Source of the DNA: an uncultured Bacteroidales bacterium
GTDB taxonomy: Bacteria > Bacteroidota > Bacteroidia > Bacteroidales > Muribaculaceae
Assembly (NCBI GenBank): GCA_902781045.1
Contig: CACZHT010000020.1
Span: 1-54,007, forward strand
Direction: 5' to 3'
Length of the DNA: 54,007 bases
Shown: piece by piece, positions 1 through 8,092 of the stretch
How the letters are laid out: each line of letters opens with the position of its first letter
How positions within the stretch are numbered: position 1 is the first letter of the stretch
Program-made: the position numbers and the translations under genes
Notes under the pieces: generated by a model
Database searches by the model: none
Seen by the model: the letters and a program-made list of their open reading frames with translations, nothing else
What the model was told of the DNA's origin: nothing

Positions 1-92
1 GTACTCATTTCAAAACCTCCGAGTAGCAAAATGGTCGATAAACTTAGTATTGATGGGGACTCTAGGCGATTGTTAATGATTTTTCGTGGACA

Positions 93-407
93 CTAGTGAA
101 GCTCATTATATGCCTCACCTAATGACGTTAAACCTCCTGCTTGAAGGTCTCTCCATTCAAAATCCTGAATTGTTTTAGGCTCTGAATACATCCATTCACA
201 ACCACTCGAAAACTCAAGTACAGCAATTCTGATTTTAGCATCACTATTCTTTTTGGAGATTTCTTCAATAATTGGTAATGTTTCACGAACAGCTGTGTTT
301 AATGCTGCAATCTTTGCACCAGACATGCTACCTGACGTGTCTACTAAATAGAATAACGTCATCTCTCTACGGGGAACTTCTCCCCCCTCTAATAGTGGAT
401 TTCCCAT
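93..407 (-). CDS. VWA-domain protein (TerY-like), truncated
   Basis: This encodes 104 residues of a von Willebrand factor A domain. The MIDAS motif DTSGS sits at residues 23-27 and the second metal-binding threonine in GGLTSLGEA near residue 94. Family members are usually about 200 residues or more, so the C-terminal half of the fold is missing. The reading frame ends at a TAG (93-95). Beyond it the same frame stays open to the window edge and gives SPSILSLSTILLLGG, which loosely resembles the next VWA strand, so a nonsense mutation or decay is possible. The ATG lies 2 bases after the kinase stop, so the two genes are translationally coupled. Kinase and TerY-like VWA pairs occur in Ter-type stress modules, usually with a PP2C phosphatase; any such gene would lie left of the window. 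The VWA call is firm. Whether the gene is functional is doubtful. Confidence 0.75.
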   Translation of the reverse strand: MGNPLLEGGEVPRREMTLFYLVDTSGSMSGAKIAALNTAVRETLPIIEEISKKNSDAKIRIAVLEFSSGCEWMYSEPKTIQDFEWRDLQAGGLTSLGEAYNELH

Positions 408-409
408 AT

Positions 410-1705
410 TTAACGTGTAATTAAAGCTGTTATATCATTATTAAACTTGATTCTCAGGTCAGGCAGGGCAGGCATGCCATGCTTGTCTTCAATATTTTTA
501 ATTTCCCCGGTAGGCAAATAAACTGCCCAAGTAGTGCCAGAACAATTCAATAAACCAAGTGCGCCAGTAGATGGATTATTTATCACTTTTGCAAACTCTT
601 CATTTAGGTCTGTATTGCCTGATAAAACTTGAGCTTGACAGCGATAAATGAGTTGACCTGGGATTAAGGGAATCTTATAATTACCTGCTTTAAGTTGAAG
701 CGGTCTGGAAATTCTTGATTTGCAAGCGATGCATGTGCTACTGTCACTATCAAGATTAAGAAAAGTCTTTTCTCCACAGTTTGGACATTTGGCATATAGA
801 GAACGTATTTGCAACAAAATTTGCTGCCAAGTTTTGTCCATTATGCGTTTAGTAGGATTCAAAATAGCTTCTCTTGAAAACGCTTTAATAAAAGTTTCTC
901 TCAAAAGTCTTGGATACAACGGCCATCTGCGGAGAACATTTGTATGAATGGTTGGCACTGGTCTATTTGAATCATTATCTGGATCCATTATAAAAACACA
1001 TCCTTTACCAAAAAGTTTTTTCTCTGCATCTTCTGTAAGGCATGGACAGTTTGCTACCCTTGCTCCTTCGAAAGGACGATTCATGAAAATAAGAATAAAC
1101 AAAATAACCGAGAGAGAGAAATAGTCAGTGTATCTGTCTGGCATTGCTTCTTTCTCGACAATTTCAGGTGCCATATAGCCGCTTTTTCCTACAATCCCCA
1201 TGTTAATCTTATTTGGAGCGACATTATCGTTGTCACAAATAAGCACATCACCAGTTTTTGGGTTGATGAAGAAGTTGCCATCATTCATATCTTGGTAGCT
1301 TAGGCCTACGATATGAAGCTTCTGGAAAGCAGAACATATCTGCAAACAAGCCTCAAGCAGTGCATCGACTGAAGCAAAATGAACTTTTGCTAGCATGTAA
1401 GAGCCCACTTCTTCATATTCTTTCGGGCGCAGCTTCATAATGTATCCAAAACTACCAAGCATTTGTCGGCTAATTGCAAGAGGCCAAAGGAAAGATGGAC
1501 TAGGCGCCCCTTGCTTAACATTGCTTTCGAGGTTAGAGTAAAAAGCTGATGAGCATTTGATGGTATACCATTTTAGGGCATATTGTCCGCCATCATAGTC
1601 AACAAGATAAACTATACCTTGTCCGCCTCGTCCCAACTCACTAATTACCCGGCATTGCTTGCCGTTAGTGAACTCGATGGTCGTTCCTTTTTGTAATTCA
1701 GCCAT
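410..1705 (-). CDS. Ser/Thr protein kinase-like protein with C-terminal zinc ribbon
   Basis: This is a 431-residue kinase-fold protein. The glycine loop GRGGQGIVY is at residues 25-33 and the ATP lysine in ALKWY at 45. The catalytic loop reads YQDMNDGN (D139, N144) in place of HRDxKxxN, and the metal-binding motif is DND (158-160) in place of DFG. GYMAPE at 176-181 matches the activation segment end. The key aspartates and asparagine are present, so activity is plausible. After the kinase domain comes a CxxC...CxxC zinc ribbon (Cys 307, 310, 325, 328) and about 100 residues I do not recognise. The gene is more AT-rich than the core genes, which suggests acquisition. It is the first gene of a tight operon with the VWA gene. 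I see no strong promoter in the 80 bases upstream. The nearest is the -7 box at 2148-2155, beyond a terminator-like hairpin. Confidence 0.85.
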   Translation of the reverse strand: MAELQKGTTIEFTNGKQCRVISELGRGGQGIVYLVDYDGGQYALKWYTIKCSSAFYSNLESNVKQGAPSPSFLWPLAISRQMLGSFGYIMKLRPKEYEEVGSYMLAKVHFASVDALLEACLQICSAFQKLHIVGLSYQDMNDGNFFINPKTGDVLICDNDNVAPNKINMGIVGKSGYMAPEIVEKEAMPDRYTDYFSLSVILFILIFMNRPFEGARVANCPCLTEDAEKKLFGKGCVFIMDPDNDSNRPVPTIHTNVLRRWPLYPRLLRETFIKAFSREAILNPTKRIMDKTWQQILLQIRSLYAKCPNCGEKTFLNLDSDSSTCIACKSRISRPLQLKAGNYKIPLIPGQLIYRCQAQVLSGNTDLNEEFAKVINNPSTGALGLLNCSGTTWAVYLPTGEIKNIEDKHGMPALPDLRIKFNNDITALITR

Positions 1706-1779
1706 GAATAACTAATAGCTCGACTCAGGCTCCACAAGACGATATATGAATATCAGCGTTATTTTACTAAGGCATATAA

Positions 1780-1818
1780 AAACAAAACGTGGAGCCGAGT
1801 GTGGTTGCTCGGTTCCAC
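1780..1818 (-). terminator. intrinsic terminator-like hairpin
   Basis: On the minus strand an 11-base stem pairs GTGGAACCGAG with CTCGGCTCCAC (one G-U pair). It is followed by GTTTTGTTTTT. It ends the candidate RNA and lies 75-85 bases before the kinase start, where it could act as an attenuator. Confidence 0.6.
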
Positions 1819-2141
1819 CCTTTGAGGCTCTCGCATTGCCCAGTTAGCCGGAACGAGCAACGCCGAAAGCCCCACGTCGATGATATAACACCCCACAATG
1901 GCTGTGCGCCATGATGAGGAATGAAAAGCATCATCCCAAAGGGGCGTTCCCGTTGCTTTGTCTTGACTAACTTGATTTGAAACTTGCGAGATTTCAAAGG
2001 GTCAGAACCAAAGCGTCACAGAAAACGCCTGTATATTATATGTCTTCCCCGCCCTCTGCCTCTGCCGGCCTTGTTGGTGGGCAGCGCCTCGACGTGGGAT
2101 TTGGTGTGAGCGATGTCGAGGAGGACTCAACAGCACTATCA
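1788..2141 (-). ncRNA. candidate structured RNA or leader upstream of the kinase operon
   Basis: No protein gene is recognisable here, although two minus-strand frames are open through part of it. On the minus strand there is a -7 box (2148-2155) and a hairpin followed by a T-rich run (1780-1818), defining a transcript of about 350 bases. Within it several stems form. The clearest pairs 1857-1871 with 1826-1839 (14 pairs counting G-U, one bulge), enclosing a small CCGG/CTGG stem with a CTAA loop. Others are CCTCGAC/GTCGAGG and TTTGAAA/TTTCAAA. It could be a free RNA, an attenuated leader of the kinase gene 80 bases downstream, or a fragment of a repeated element. I see no RNase P, tmRNA or SRP signature. 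Confidence 0.35.
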
Positions 2142-2147
2142 CCGCTG

Positions 2148-2155
2148 CAAAGTTA
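2148..2155 (-). promoter_or_regulatory. -7 promoter box TAACTTTG
   Basis: An exact match to the Bacteroidetes -7 consensus TAnnTTTG on the minus strand. No clear -33 TTG element is seen at the usual spacing. It would start a transcript near 2141 running toward the kinase gene. Confidence 0.5.
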
Positions 2156-2306
2156 CTATTATTTTTGAGAACTCTGCTATTTTTTCAATAAAAAATGATG
2201 CCGGAGGTAACTAATTTTTCAACACAAATTTTTTGGTTGGTGCTGTCGAGAGGTTGAATTAAGGTTGACTGTCAGGTGATTGACGGTGGGAAAAGAGGTG
2301 TTTTTT

Positions 2307-2586
2307 GCCTCGGGGCGCGACAGGTGATTGACGAAGCGCAGCGCGACAGGGGGTCAGACCCTCTGTTGCCAGCCTCGCTTCGCTCGGTGGCACAGAAGGG
2401 TCAGACCCCTTGTCGCACCGTTATCTCGCGCGGAGTCTGGGGGACGAAATCGGGGACGATTTTCGCCTCGGGGCGGGGCTGGTGATTGGCGAAGCGTAGC
2501 GCGGCAGGGGGTCAGACCCTCTGTTGCCAACCTCGCTTCGCTCGGTGGCACAGGAGGGTCAGACCCCTTGTCGCGCCGTTATCTCG
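2307..2586. repeat. tandem pair of 122-bp REP-like hairpin repeats
   Basis: Two copies, 2307-2428 and 2465-2586, lie 158 bases apart and are nearly identical. Each holds a long imperfect inverted repeat with 29-base arms (2343-2371 with 2388-2416; 2501-2529 with 2546-2574). The arms are built on GCGACAGGGGGTCAGACCC and the loop contains CTCGCTTCGCTCGG, itself nearly self-complementary. The arrangement resembles REP/BIME elements mobilised by RAYT transposases, but no transposase gene is in the window. The ORFs crossing it are by-products of the repeat. Confidence 0.8.
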
Positions 2587-2604
2587 GGCAGACTGGCGGC
2601 GGGG

Positions 2605-3351
2605 TCATTGCCGGGTGAAGCCGAAGAAGCGGGCAAGCAGCTGGTCGGTGCACAGGGCAGCGTCATCGCCGTGGCTGCCATCATAGCGCGTGTACTGGAG
2701 GATGTTGCTCCCCCGGGCTTGCATGGCCCGCGACTGGGCTGTGCAGTCGGGTTCGTCGTTGGTGTTGAAGAAGAACGTGGGCACGGTGGTCATCCTGGGG
2801 CCCCCGCACGACATGGCGATGGCCGCGGCGAACACGTCGGGATGCTGCTCGACATAGTCCCATGTGCCACGCCCGCCATCGGACGAGCCGGCCAGATAGA
2901 TGCGGCGCGGGTCGACCAGCCCCTTGTCGACATAGTCGTCAATCATCCGCTTGACCTCGGGCCAGCAGTCGCGCCAGACGACACACTCGGTCCGGGCGGC
3001 CTTGTGGCATAGGGGCATCAGCACCACCGCTTTGAGGTCATGCCGCTTGAGGTAGTGGACCACCGAGTCGTCGGCAGCGCAGTTGTCCAGATGGTTGTGT
3101 ATGAAGAAGTCGTGCAGCTTCTGGTCGCGCACACCGCCATGCAGCCAGACGAACATCAGCGCCTTGCCCGGCTGCTCGGGATGCACGTTGATGACCTTGC
3201 ACGGCAAGTTGTAGACAAACTCTCCCTCGGGCAGCCTCACCGATGCCCTGTCGTCGACCCGGGTCCCAGCGGTCTGCGCACCGGCACCCGTCACCACAGC
3301 AGCCGCCACCATGGCGGCCACCATTTTCTTAACAATCTGTCGCATATTCAT
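2605..3351 (-). CDS. secreted alpha/beta-hydrolase (esterase, PHB depolymerase/feruloyl esterase-like)
   Basis: This 248-residue protein starts with an export signal (basic MNMRQIVKK, hydrophobic run, AGA cleavage region near residue 24-26). It has the alpha/beta-hydrolase landmarks: an oxyanion-type WLHGG at 69-73, the nucleophile elbow GSSDG with Ser157, and a candidate catalytic histidine in YDGSHGDD near residue 228. The layout fits the esterase-D/PHB-depolymerase-like group that hydrolyses ester bonds of plant-wall feruloyl groups or similar substrates. The true substrate cannot be read from sequence. It acts in the periplasm or outside the cell. It probably stands alone: a REP pair lies at its 3' end, and an AT repeat and the large palindrome (3499-3591) at its 5' side. 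Confidence 0.75.
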   Translation of the reverse strand: MNMRQIVKKMVAAMVAAAVVTGAGAQTAGTRVDDRASVRLPEGEFVYNLPCKVINVHPEQPGKALMFVWLHGGVRDQKLHDFFIHNHLDNCAADDSVVHYLKRHDLKAVVLMPLCHKAARTECVVWRDCWPEVKRMIDDYVDKGLVDPRRIYLAGSSDGGRGTWDYVEQHPDVFAAAIAMSCGGPRMTTVPTFFFNTNDEPDCTAQSRAMQARGSNILQYTRYDGSHGDDAALCTDQLLARFFGFTRQ

Positions 3352-3354
3352 CCT

Positions 3355-3376
3355 TTTATAATTTATAATTCATAAT
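3355..3376. repeat. ATAATT(C/T) short tandem spacer repeat
   Basis: A short run of TATAATTTATAATTCATAAT just upstream of the esterase start. It is one of about ten copies of the same AT-rich word family in this window. Confidence 0.6.
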
Positions 3377-3498
3377 GCGGACACACTCCCCCTAGCCTCA
3401 CACTCAGGAAGGGAGTTGGTTGCCCAACTTGCGAGTGTCGAATGTTAAACGAGAGTGGGGCTTGAATAGTGTGTGCCACCAGTCGAATCGCACCGACG

Positions 3499-3591
3499 AA
3501 AACTGATTGATACAATCGGGGACGGTTCTGTTTTGTATCATTTCGGGCAAAAATGATACAAAACAGAACCGTCCCCAATTGTATCAGTTTT
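3499..3591. repeat. long palindromic REP-like element
   Basis: Perfect 26-base inverted arms (3518-3543 and 3551-3576), built on GGGGACGGTTCTGTTTTG, flank a 7-base loop. The pairing extends outward to 3499 and 3591 with one mismatch and a 4-base insertion. It ends 4 bases from the stop codon of the M6 protease gene, so it could serve as that gene's transcript end. It is a different family from the 2307-2586 repeats. Confidence 0.85.
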
Positions 3592-3594
3592 GGT

Positions 3595-6500
3595 CTAGTC
3601 CTTGCCGAGCATGATGTTGATGACGGCGTTGACGTCAGACACGTCGATCAGGGTGTCACCGTCGGTGACGTAGGCTCGCCCGGCGTAGTTGTCGGGGTTG
3701 TCCTTGCCCAGGACGATGTTGATGATGATGTTGACGTCGAGGGCGTCGACCGCACCGTCGCCGTTGACATCGCCCCGGAGCCACGACTGGCCGTCGGCCA
3801 GGGTGACCTGCATGACGTTGCTCATGTCGGACGTGGTCTGGTCGGTGTAGACAGCCTGCACCTTGTAATTAAAGGTGCCATACTGCTCGAGGCCGGTGAC
3901 TATATAGCTGTTGGTGGTGATGCCGGTGATGACACGGCTTTGGCTGTCGCCGGTCTCGCTGGCTCGTGCCGGAGCACCAGCCTGGGTGGCATCGCCGCTG
4001 TAGATCTTGATGTCGTAGAGCAATGCGCGCTTGTTCATGTCGCTTGCGCCATCGCGTCCGGCAATCGTGATGTTCTGGTCGGCCGCAGCCTCACAAGGCA
4101 CGACAACTGTATATTCGGCTATCTCATTGGTTAGGTCGATTTGCTCGCTGGCACTACCGGTTTTGACCTTGAGATAGACATTCTTGTCGGTTGTCGAGTA
4201 GCTCTTGGCCGTAATCTTGACCGTGACAAAACCGCCACTGCTGCTCAGGTCGAGTGCTGGGGTTGTGATATATCCACCCGGACGTGTGCGGTCGTTGATG
4301 CGCAGGGCACCATCCTCGAGATAGACATACTTGCCGGTCCAGCCTGGATTGTCCATGTAGCGGTCCAGATAGTTGCCGATGTTTGAAGTGGAGCTCTTCT
4401 CCAGGTCGGTGAGGTCTTCGTGCAGCAGCAGCTCGGCTCCCTGTGCCTGCTGGTCGACGTAGAGGGTGTAGCTCGACACGTTGGGCACGGCACTCCAGCT
4501 GGCGCGGAACGAGGTGGGCTGAATCTGCGAGGCCTCTTCCATGACGGGCACCTGCTTGCTGATGGTGGCGGTGCCGTTGAGACGGACGGTGACAGGGTCA
4601 AGTCCGGGGAAACTGACCGTGGCAGTGGCCGCGAATGTGCCGGGTGCCATGGGCTTGAAGTAGACATTGATGACGGCTCCGGCATTGATTGAGTAGCCCG
4701 AGACAACGGTCTTGCCCAGTCGGAAGTATCCGCTGGGGTCGTTGAGTGTGATGGTGCCGTCAGTGTCCTCGTCGAGGTACTGGCCCTCGATCATGAACGA
4801 GTTGCGCACCTCTGTGCCCTCGACGGTGGTGAAATTGAGCTGTGTGACATCGACGCTGATTGAGGCCTCGGTGAGTGTGGTGACGGTGGTCTGCGCCCAG
4901 ACGCTCTCCTGTGCCGTGGTGGCGTCGACTGGAATGGCCTTGACCATGACAGTGTAGGTCTCGCCCATGATGAGGTCGGTGGCGCTGTAGCTGGTGGCGG
5001 TGAGTCCCTCCACCTCCTTGACGATGCTGCCATAGTGGTTGAGCACCTGCAGGGTGAAGGTAGCCGCCGCGCCGCTATAGGTCCAGCTGATGTCGAACGA
5101 CTCGCCGGTGACGTTGGTTGCCTCGGCCAGCACAGGTGCGGGCAGTGCCGGCAGGGAGTTCTGCAGCGTGGTGGCGGTGACGACGTTGGACCATGCGCTC
5201 TCCTGTGCCACGGTGGCATCGACGGGCACGGCCTTGACCTGCAGGGTGTAGGTCGTCGACGGGTTCAGGCCGGTGACGGTGAACTCATTGCCGGTGATGT
5301 TGGGTTGGTTGAACACGACAGTGCCGTTCTGGCTCACCTGCAGGGTGTAGGTCACATCGACCGTGGCTGTGTGTGTCCACGACGCCTTGAGCGAGTTCAT
5401 GGTCACATTGGTGGCCGCGGCCAGGACCGGCGCGTCGAGCACGGGCAGGGTCGAAGTGCCCTTGACGTACCACAGCGAGACGGTGCCGTCGCTGTTGGCG
5501 ATGATCTCGGTCACCGGTTTGTCGAGCGTGCCGGCTCCGCCGGTGTAGCTGGCCAATTGGCCATTAGCCAGCATGTTGAGCAGTGATGGCGGTGTCGACG
5601 TCGATGAGAACTCGTGGTTGGTCTTGCCGTAGCAGTCGGCTTCGTTGTTATCCACGTCGGCATCATTGTCGGCCGGAATGATGGTGGCCAGCCTCACCGC
5701 CTCGTTGTTGACCGAGTTGGCCGCCCAACGTTCGGCCACATAGGTGAAGTGCGTGATGAGCAGTCCGTCGTCGGGGATGTACTGGTCCCATCCCTGCTTC
5801 TGCCGGTTCTCGAGGATGAAGTACTCGTTGTCGTTAAGTCCCTTGATTTGAATGGCCTGGTCGGTGGCCAGTGCCTTCTGGTTCATGGCCGGCAGGGTGT
5901 ATTGCGTGTTGTCGACCGGCGTGATGTAGTCAATCCAGCCCATGAAGTTCTTCTCGTAGGCGCTGTATCCGATGGGCGTGTATCCGTCGTTGTTGTAGCA
6001 TCCGTAGTCCATGAGGCTCCACTCGCTCATGCCATAGTAGCCATAGGATACGGGATTGGTCTCGTAGAAGTCGGGCAGCCCCAGGCAGTGCGAGTACTCG
6101 TGGCAGAACGTGCCGATGCCGTCGAGTGTGGTGCCGCTGTCGTTGGAGCCGTAGACCTCGTTGAACACAGCAAAGTGGTCGATGGTGACCCCATTGCGCG
6201 TGAGCGGGCCGTTGCCGTCGCCATAGTAGGCGCCTGCCGAGAGCGTCCAGTTGCAGGGCCAGACGGCGTCGGTCACGGTCTGCCATGCCTGTGCCTCGCC
6301 CACGCCGGCATAGACCACGATGACAACATCGGCATATCCGTCGCCGTCGTTGTCATACTGGCTCCAGTTGACATCGGTTCCGGCGGCCACGATGGCATCG
6401 CCCACCATCAGTGCCACGCCCTTGTCAGAGCCCCCGACGTTGCCGCCGTAGGTGGCACGCGAGCTGGGCAGGTTGTAGATGCCATAGAACTCAAATTGTG

Positions 6501-7032
6501 GCTGGTACTTGCCGTTGGACTGGTCGACAAAGTACTGGTAGGCGCTGGTCGACCCCTGTGTGTAGTGCGACTGAATCTGTGCCTTGGTATGCGACATCTG
6601 CTTGTCGGCAAAGTTGACCAGCAGCACCGGGATGCGTGGCGTGCCGGTAGTGGGCATCTCTCGCTGTCCCACCTTGCGCGGCGTGGCGGGTGCGCGTCGT
6701 GCGCGCGTCTGCAGCTGTGCGCCCGGGGTGAGCTTGTCGCCCTGTGCGGCAATGAAGGTCAGTTCCTGCGCGTCGCGGCTGGCGGCATCATGTGCCAGTT
6801 GGCCGGTGATGCCGCTGGCCGTGCGGTAGTAGAACTGTCCGTCATCGGCGCGTTGCACCGTCAGGCCGTCTTGCGTGATGACACTGTGGTGGAACTCGTC
6901 GCCCACCGCTTGCAATGTAATAGTTTTTCCATCGGCCTGGATGAAGGTTTTGAAGCCCCTCTTGGCCGGCACGGCATGCAGGGTGCCGTAGCACACGAGG
7001 CATGTCGCGAGTAGCAATAAGATTTTTTTCAT
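3595..7032 (-). CDS. secreted M6-family metalloprotease with FN3 domains and dockerin-like C-terminus
   Basis: This 1145-residue exported protein has an N-terminal signal peptide (about 1-20). The zinc-protease motif HEYSHCLGLPD near residues 308-320 is the HExxHxxGxxD of immune-inhibitor-A/M6 peptidases. Two fibronectin type III domains follow (about 535-625 and 632-720), then a beta-sandwich anchor domain (about 722-820). A third FN3 near 830-1075 appears split by a jelly-roll-like insertion. The C-terminus is a type I dockerin-like pair of calcium loops (GDVNGDGAVD and DGDTLIDVSD, each followed by NxIINIxLGKD). The enzyme should cut proteins outside the cell, with the dockerin possibly mediating attachment. 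The -7 box TAACTTTG lies about 40 bases upstream, and the gene diverges from the HAD gene. Confidence 0.9.
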   Translation of the reverse strand: MKKILLLLATCLVCYGTLHAVPAKRGFKTFIQADGKTITLQAVGDEFHHSVITQDGLTVQRADDGQFYYRTASGITGQLAHDAASRDAQELTFIAAQGDKLTPGAQLQTRARRAPATPRKVGQREMPTTGTPRIPVLLVNFADKQMSHTKAQIQSHYTQGSTSAYQYFVDQSNGKYQPQFEFYGIYNLPSSRATYGGNVGGSDKGVALMVGDAIVAAGTDVNWSQYDNDGDGYADVVIVVYAGVGEAQAWQTVTDAVWPCNWTLSAGAYYGDGNGPLTRNGVTIDHFAVFNEVYGSNDSGTTLDGIGTFCHEYSHCLGLPDFYETNPVSYGYYGMSEWSLMDYGCYNNDGYTPIGYSAYEKNFMGWIDYITPVDNTQYTLPAMNQKALATDQAIQIKGLNDNEYFILENRQKQGWDQYIPDDGLLITHFTYVAERWAANSVNNEAVRLATIIPADNDADVDNNEADCYGKTNHEFSSTSTPPSLLNMLANGQLASYTGGAGTLDKPVTEIIANSDGTVSLWYVKGTSTLPVLDAPVLAAATNVTMNSLKASWTHTATVDVTYTLQVSQNGTVVFNQPNITGNEFTVTGLNPSTTYTLQVKAVPVDATVAQESAWSNVVTATTLQNSLPALPAPVLAEATNVTGESFDISWTYSGAAATFTLQVLNHYGSIVKEVEGLTATSYSATDLIMGETYTVMVKAIPVDATTAQESVWAQTTVTTLTEASISVDVTQLNFTTVEGTEVRNSFMIEGQYLDEDTDGTITLNDPSGYFRLGKTVVSGYSINAGAVINVYFKPMAPGTFAATATVSFPGLDPVTVRLNGTATISKQVPVMEEASQIQPTSFRASWSAVPNVSSYTLYVDQQAQGAELLLHEDLTDLEKSSTSNIGNYLDRYMDNPGWTGKYVYLEDGALRINDRTRPGGYITTPALDLSSSGGFVTVKITAKSYSTTDKNVYLKVKTGSASEQIDLTNEIAEYTVVVPCEAAADQNITIAGRDGASDMNKRALLYDIKIYSGDATQAGAPARASETGDSQSRVITGITTNSYIVTGLEQYGTFNYKVQAVYTDQTTSDMSNVMQVTLADGQSWLRGDVNGDGAVDALDVNIIINIVLGKDNPDNYAGRAYVTDGDTLIDVSDVNAVINIMLGKD

Positions 7033-7072
7033 CTTGTCGGTTAATTGTAATTTGTTTACGGGTTTTGCGCCG

Positions 7073-7080
7073 CAAAGTTA
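7073..7080 (-). promoter_or_regulatory. -7 box TAACTTTG for the M6 protease gene
   Basis: Exact TAnnTTTG match on the minus strand, giving an mRNA leader of about 35 bases before the ATG at 7032. Confidence 0.6.
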
Positions 7081-7233
7081 CACAAAAATTACAACGCAAC
7101 GACACTTTGATGCAAAAAATCGCTAAATCTGCGACTTTTGTCATTAAAATAGGAATATTGTGTGCAGAATGTCGAATTTTTTGCTTAAAGGCAGTTTTTC
7201 GGTCATTTGCTGCGATTATGTCACAGAATTTTG

Positions 7234-7241
7234 TACCTTTG
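7234..7241 (+). promoter_or_regulatory. -7 box TACCTTTG for the HAD gene
   Basis: The box ends 8 bases before the ATG at 7250, so the transcript would begin at or next to the start codon (leaderless). This position also rules out the longer reading frame that opens at 7160. Confidence 0.6.
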
Positions 7242-7249
7242 CAGCCGCA

Positions 7250-8092
7250 ATGACTAATCACCCCCTGACCCGCACCCTGTTTGTGAGCGACATGGATGGC
7301 ACCCTGATGGGCGGCGACTCGCGTGTGAGTGCCCGCTCGGTGACCATCATCAACGACCTGGTTGACCACCATGGCCTGCTGTTCACGGTGGCCACGGCGC
7401 GCACCACGGCCACCGTTGTGCCTCTGATGAGCCCTATCCATGCCACCCTGCCGATGATCACTCTGTCGGGGGCGGTGCTGTGGCATCCGTTGCTGCGGCA
7501 GCTGACCTCGCCTTGTGGCCTGTCGCCGTCGGCGACCCGGCAGGTGTGTGACATCTGCGAGCGTCATGGAGTGCGCCCCATGGTCTACCGCCAGGACGGC
7601 AACATGATTGTCACGCACCACTATGGTGCGCTGGCCGACTACGAGCAGGCTTTTATCGCAGCGCGCGACCACACGCCCTACAAGCGGTTTGTGCTTGACG
7701 ACCCCGGCTATGCCGTGAGCGATCGCGATGCTCTGCTTGTGTTTGCCATGAGCCGCGGCGACGCACTGCAGGCGGTGCACGCCGACATCTCGCGCCAGGT
7801 GGACTGCACGAGCATCGTGTATCACGACAACACCGACCCGAGTCTTGCGTTGCTCGAGGTTTATGCCCCCGGCTGCAGCAAAGCCGCCGCAATGCAGCGT
7901 CTGGCCCATGAACTGGGGGTTGACCGTGTTGTGGCCTTTGGCGACAATCTCAACGACATGTCCATGCTGCGTGTCGCCGACCACAGTGTGGCAGTTGCCA
8001 ACGCTGTGCCAGCTGTTCTGGAGATGGCCGACGAGGTCATCGGCCCGAACACCGATGACAGTGTGGCACTTTATTTAATTCATAATTCATAA
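7250..8092 (+). CDS. HAD-superfamily (Cof-type) hydrolase
   Basis: A 280-residue Cof-type phosphatase. Motif I is DMDGTL near the N-terminus (the nucleophile Asp in VSDMDGT), motif II is TLSG, and motif III/IV is GCSKAAAMQRLA followed by VVAFGDNLNDMSML, which supplies Lys and the metal-binding Asp pair. The middle cap region fits the C2B type. Such enzymes dephosphorylate sugar phosphates or cofactors in the cytoplasm; the substrate is unknown. I chose the ATG at 7250 because the promoter box sits directly in front of it. The last residues (LIHNS) and stop are encoded by the AT-rich spacer repeat, so the original C-terminus may have been replaced. Confidence 0.85.
   Translation: MTNHPLTRTLFVSDMDGTLMGGDSRVSARSVTIINDLVDHHGLLFTVATARTTATVVPLMSPIHATLPMITLSGAVLWHPLLRQLTSPCGLSPSATRQVCDICERHGVRPMVYRQDGNMIVTHHYGALADYEQAFIAARDHTPYKRFVLDDPGYAVSDRDALLVFAMSRGDALQAVHADISRQVDCTSIVYHDNTDPSLALLEVYAPGCSKAAAMQRLAHELGVDRVVAFGDNLNDMSMLRVADHSVAVANAVPAVLEMADEVIGPNTDDSVALYLIHNS

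Noticed and set aside
1767..1997. 76-residue minus-strand protein
   Set aside because: A second frame through the same DNA is equally open, the end runs into a terminator stem, and stems dominate the region. Kept as RNA or repeat candidate.
1788..2141. RNase P RNA, tmRNA or SRP RNA
   Set aside because: No GAGGAAAGTCC-type P-RNA core, no tmRNA tag or tRNA-like ends, no SRP tetraloop helix.
2307..2586. CRISPR array
   Set aside because: Only two long hairpin units with no short unique spacers and no cas genes.
2276..2686. Overlapping small ORFs across the REP pair
   Set aside because: They exist because of the duplicated GC-rich repeat; no ribosome site or homology pattern.
5614..7014. 466-codon plus-strand open frame opposite the M6 protease
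   Set aside because: Shadow of a GC-rich gene; no start context, promoter or domain. The real gene has a signal peptide and HExxH motif.
7160..7249. Longer start for the HAD gene at 7160
   Set aside because: The promoter box ends at 7241, inside that extension; the family N-terminus begins at 7250.
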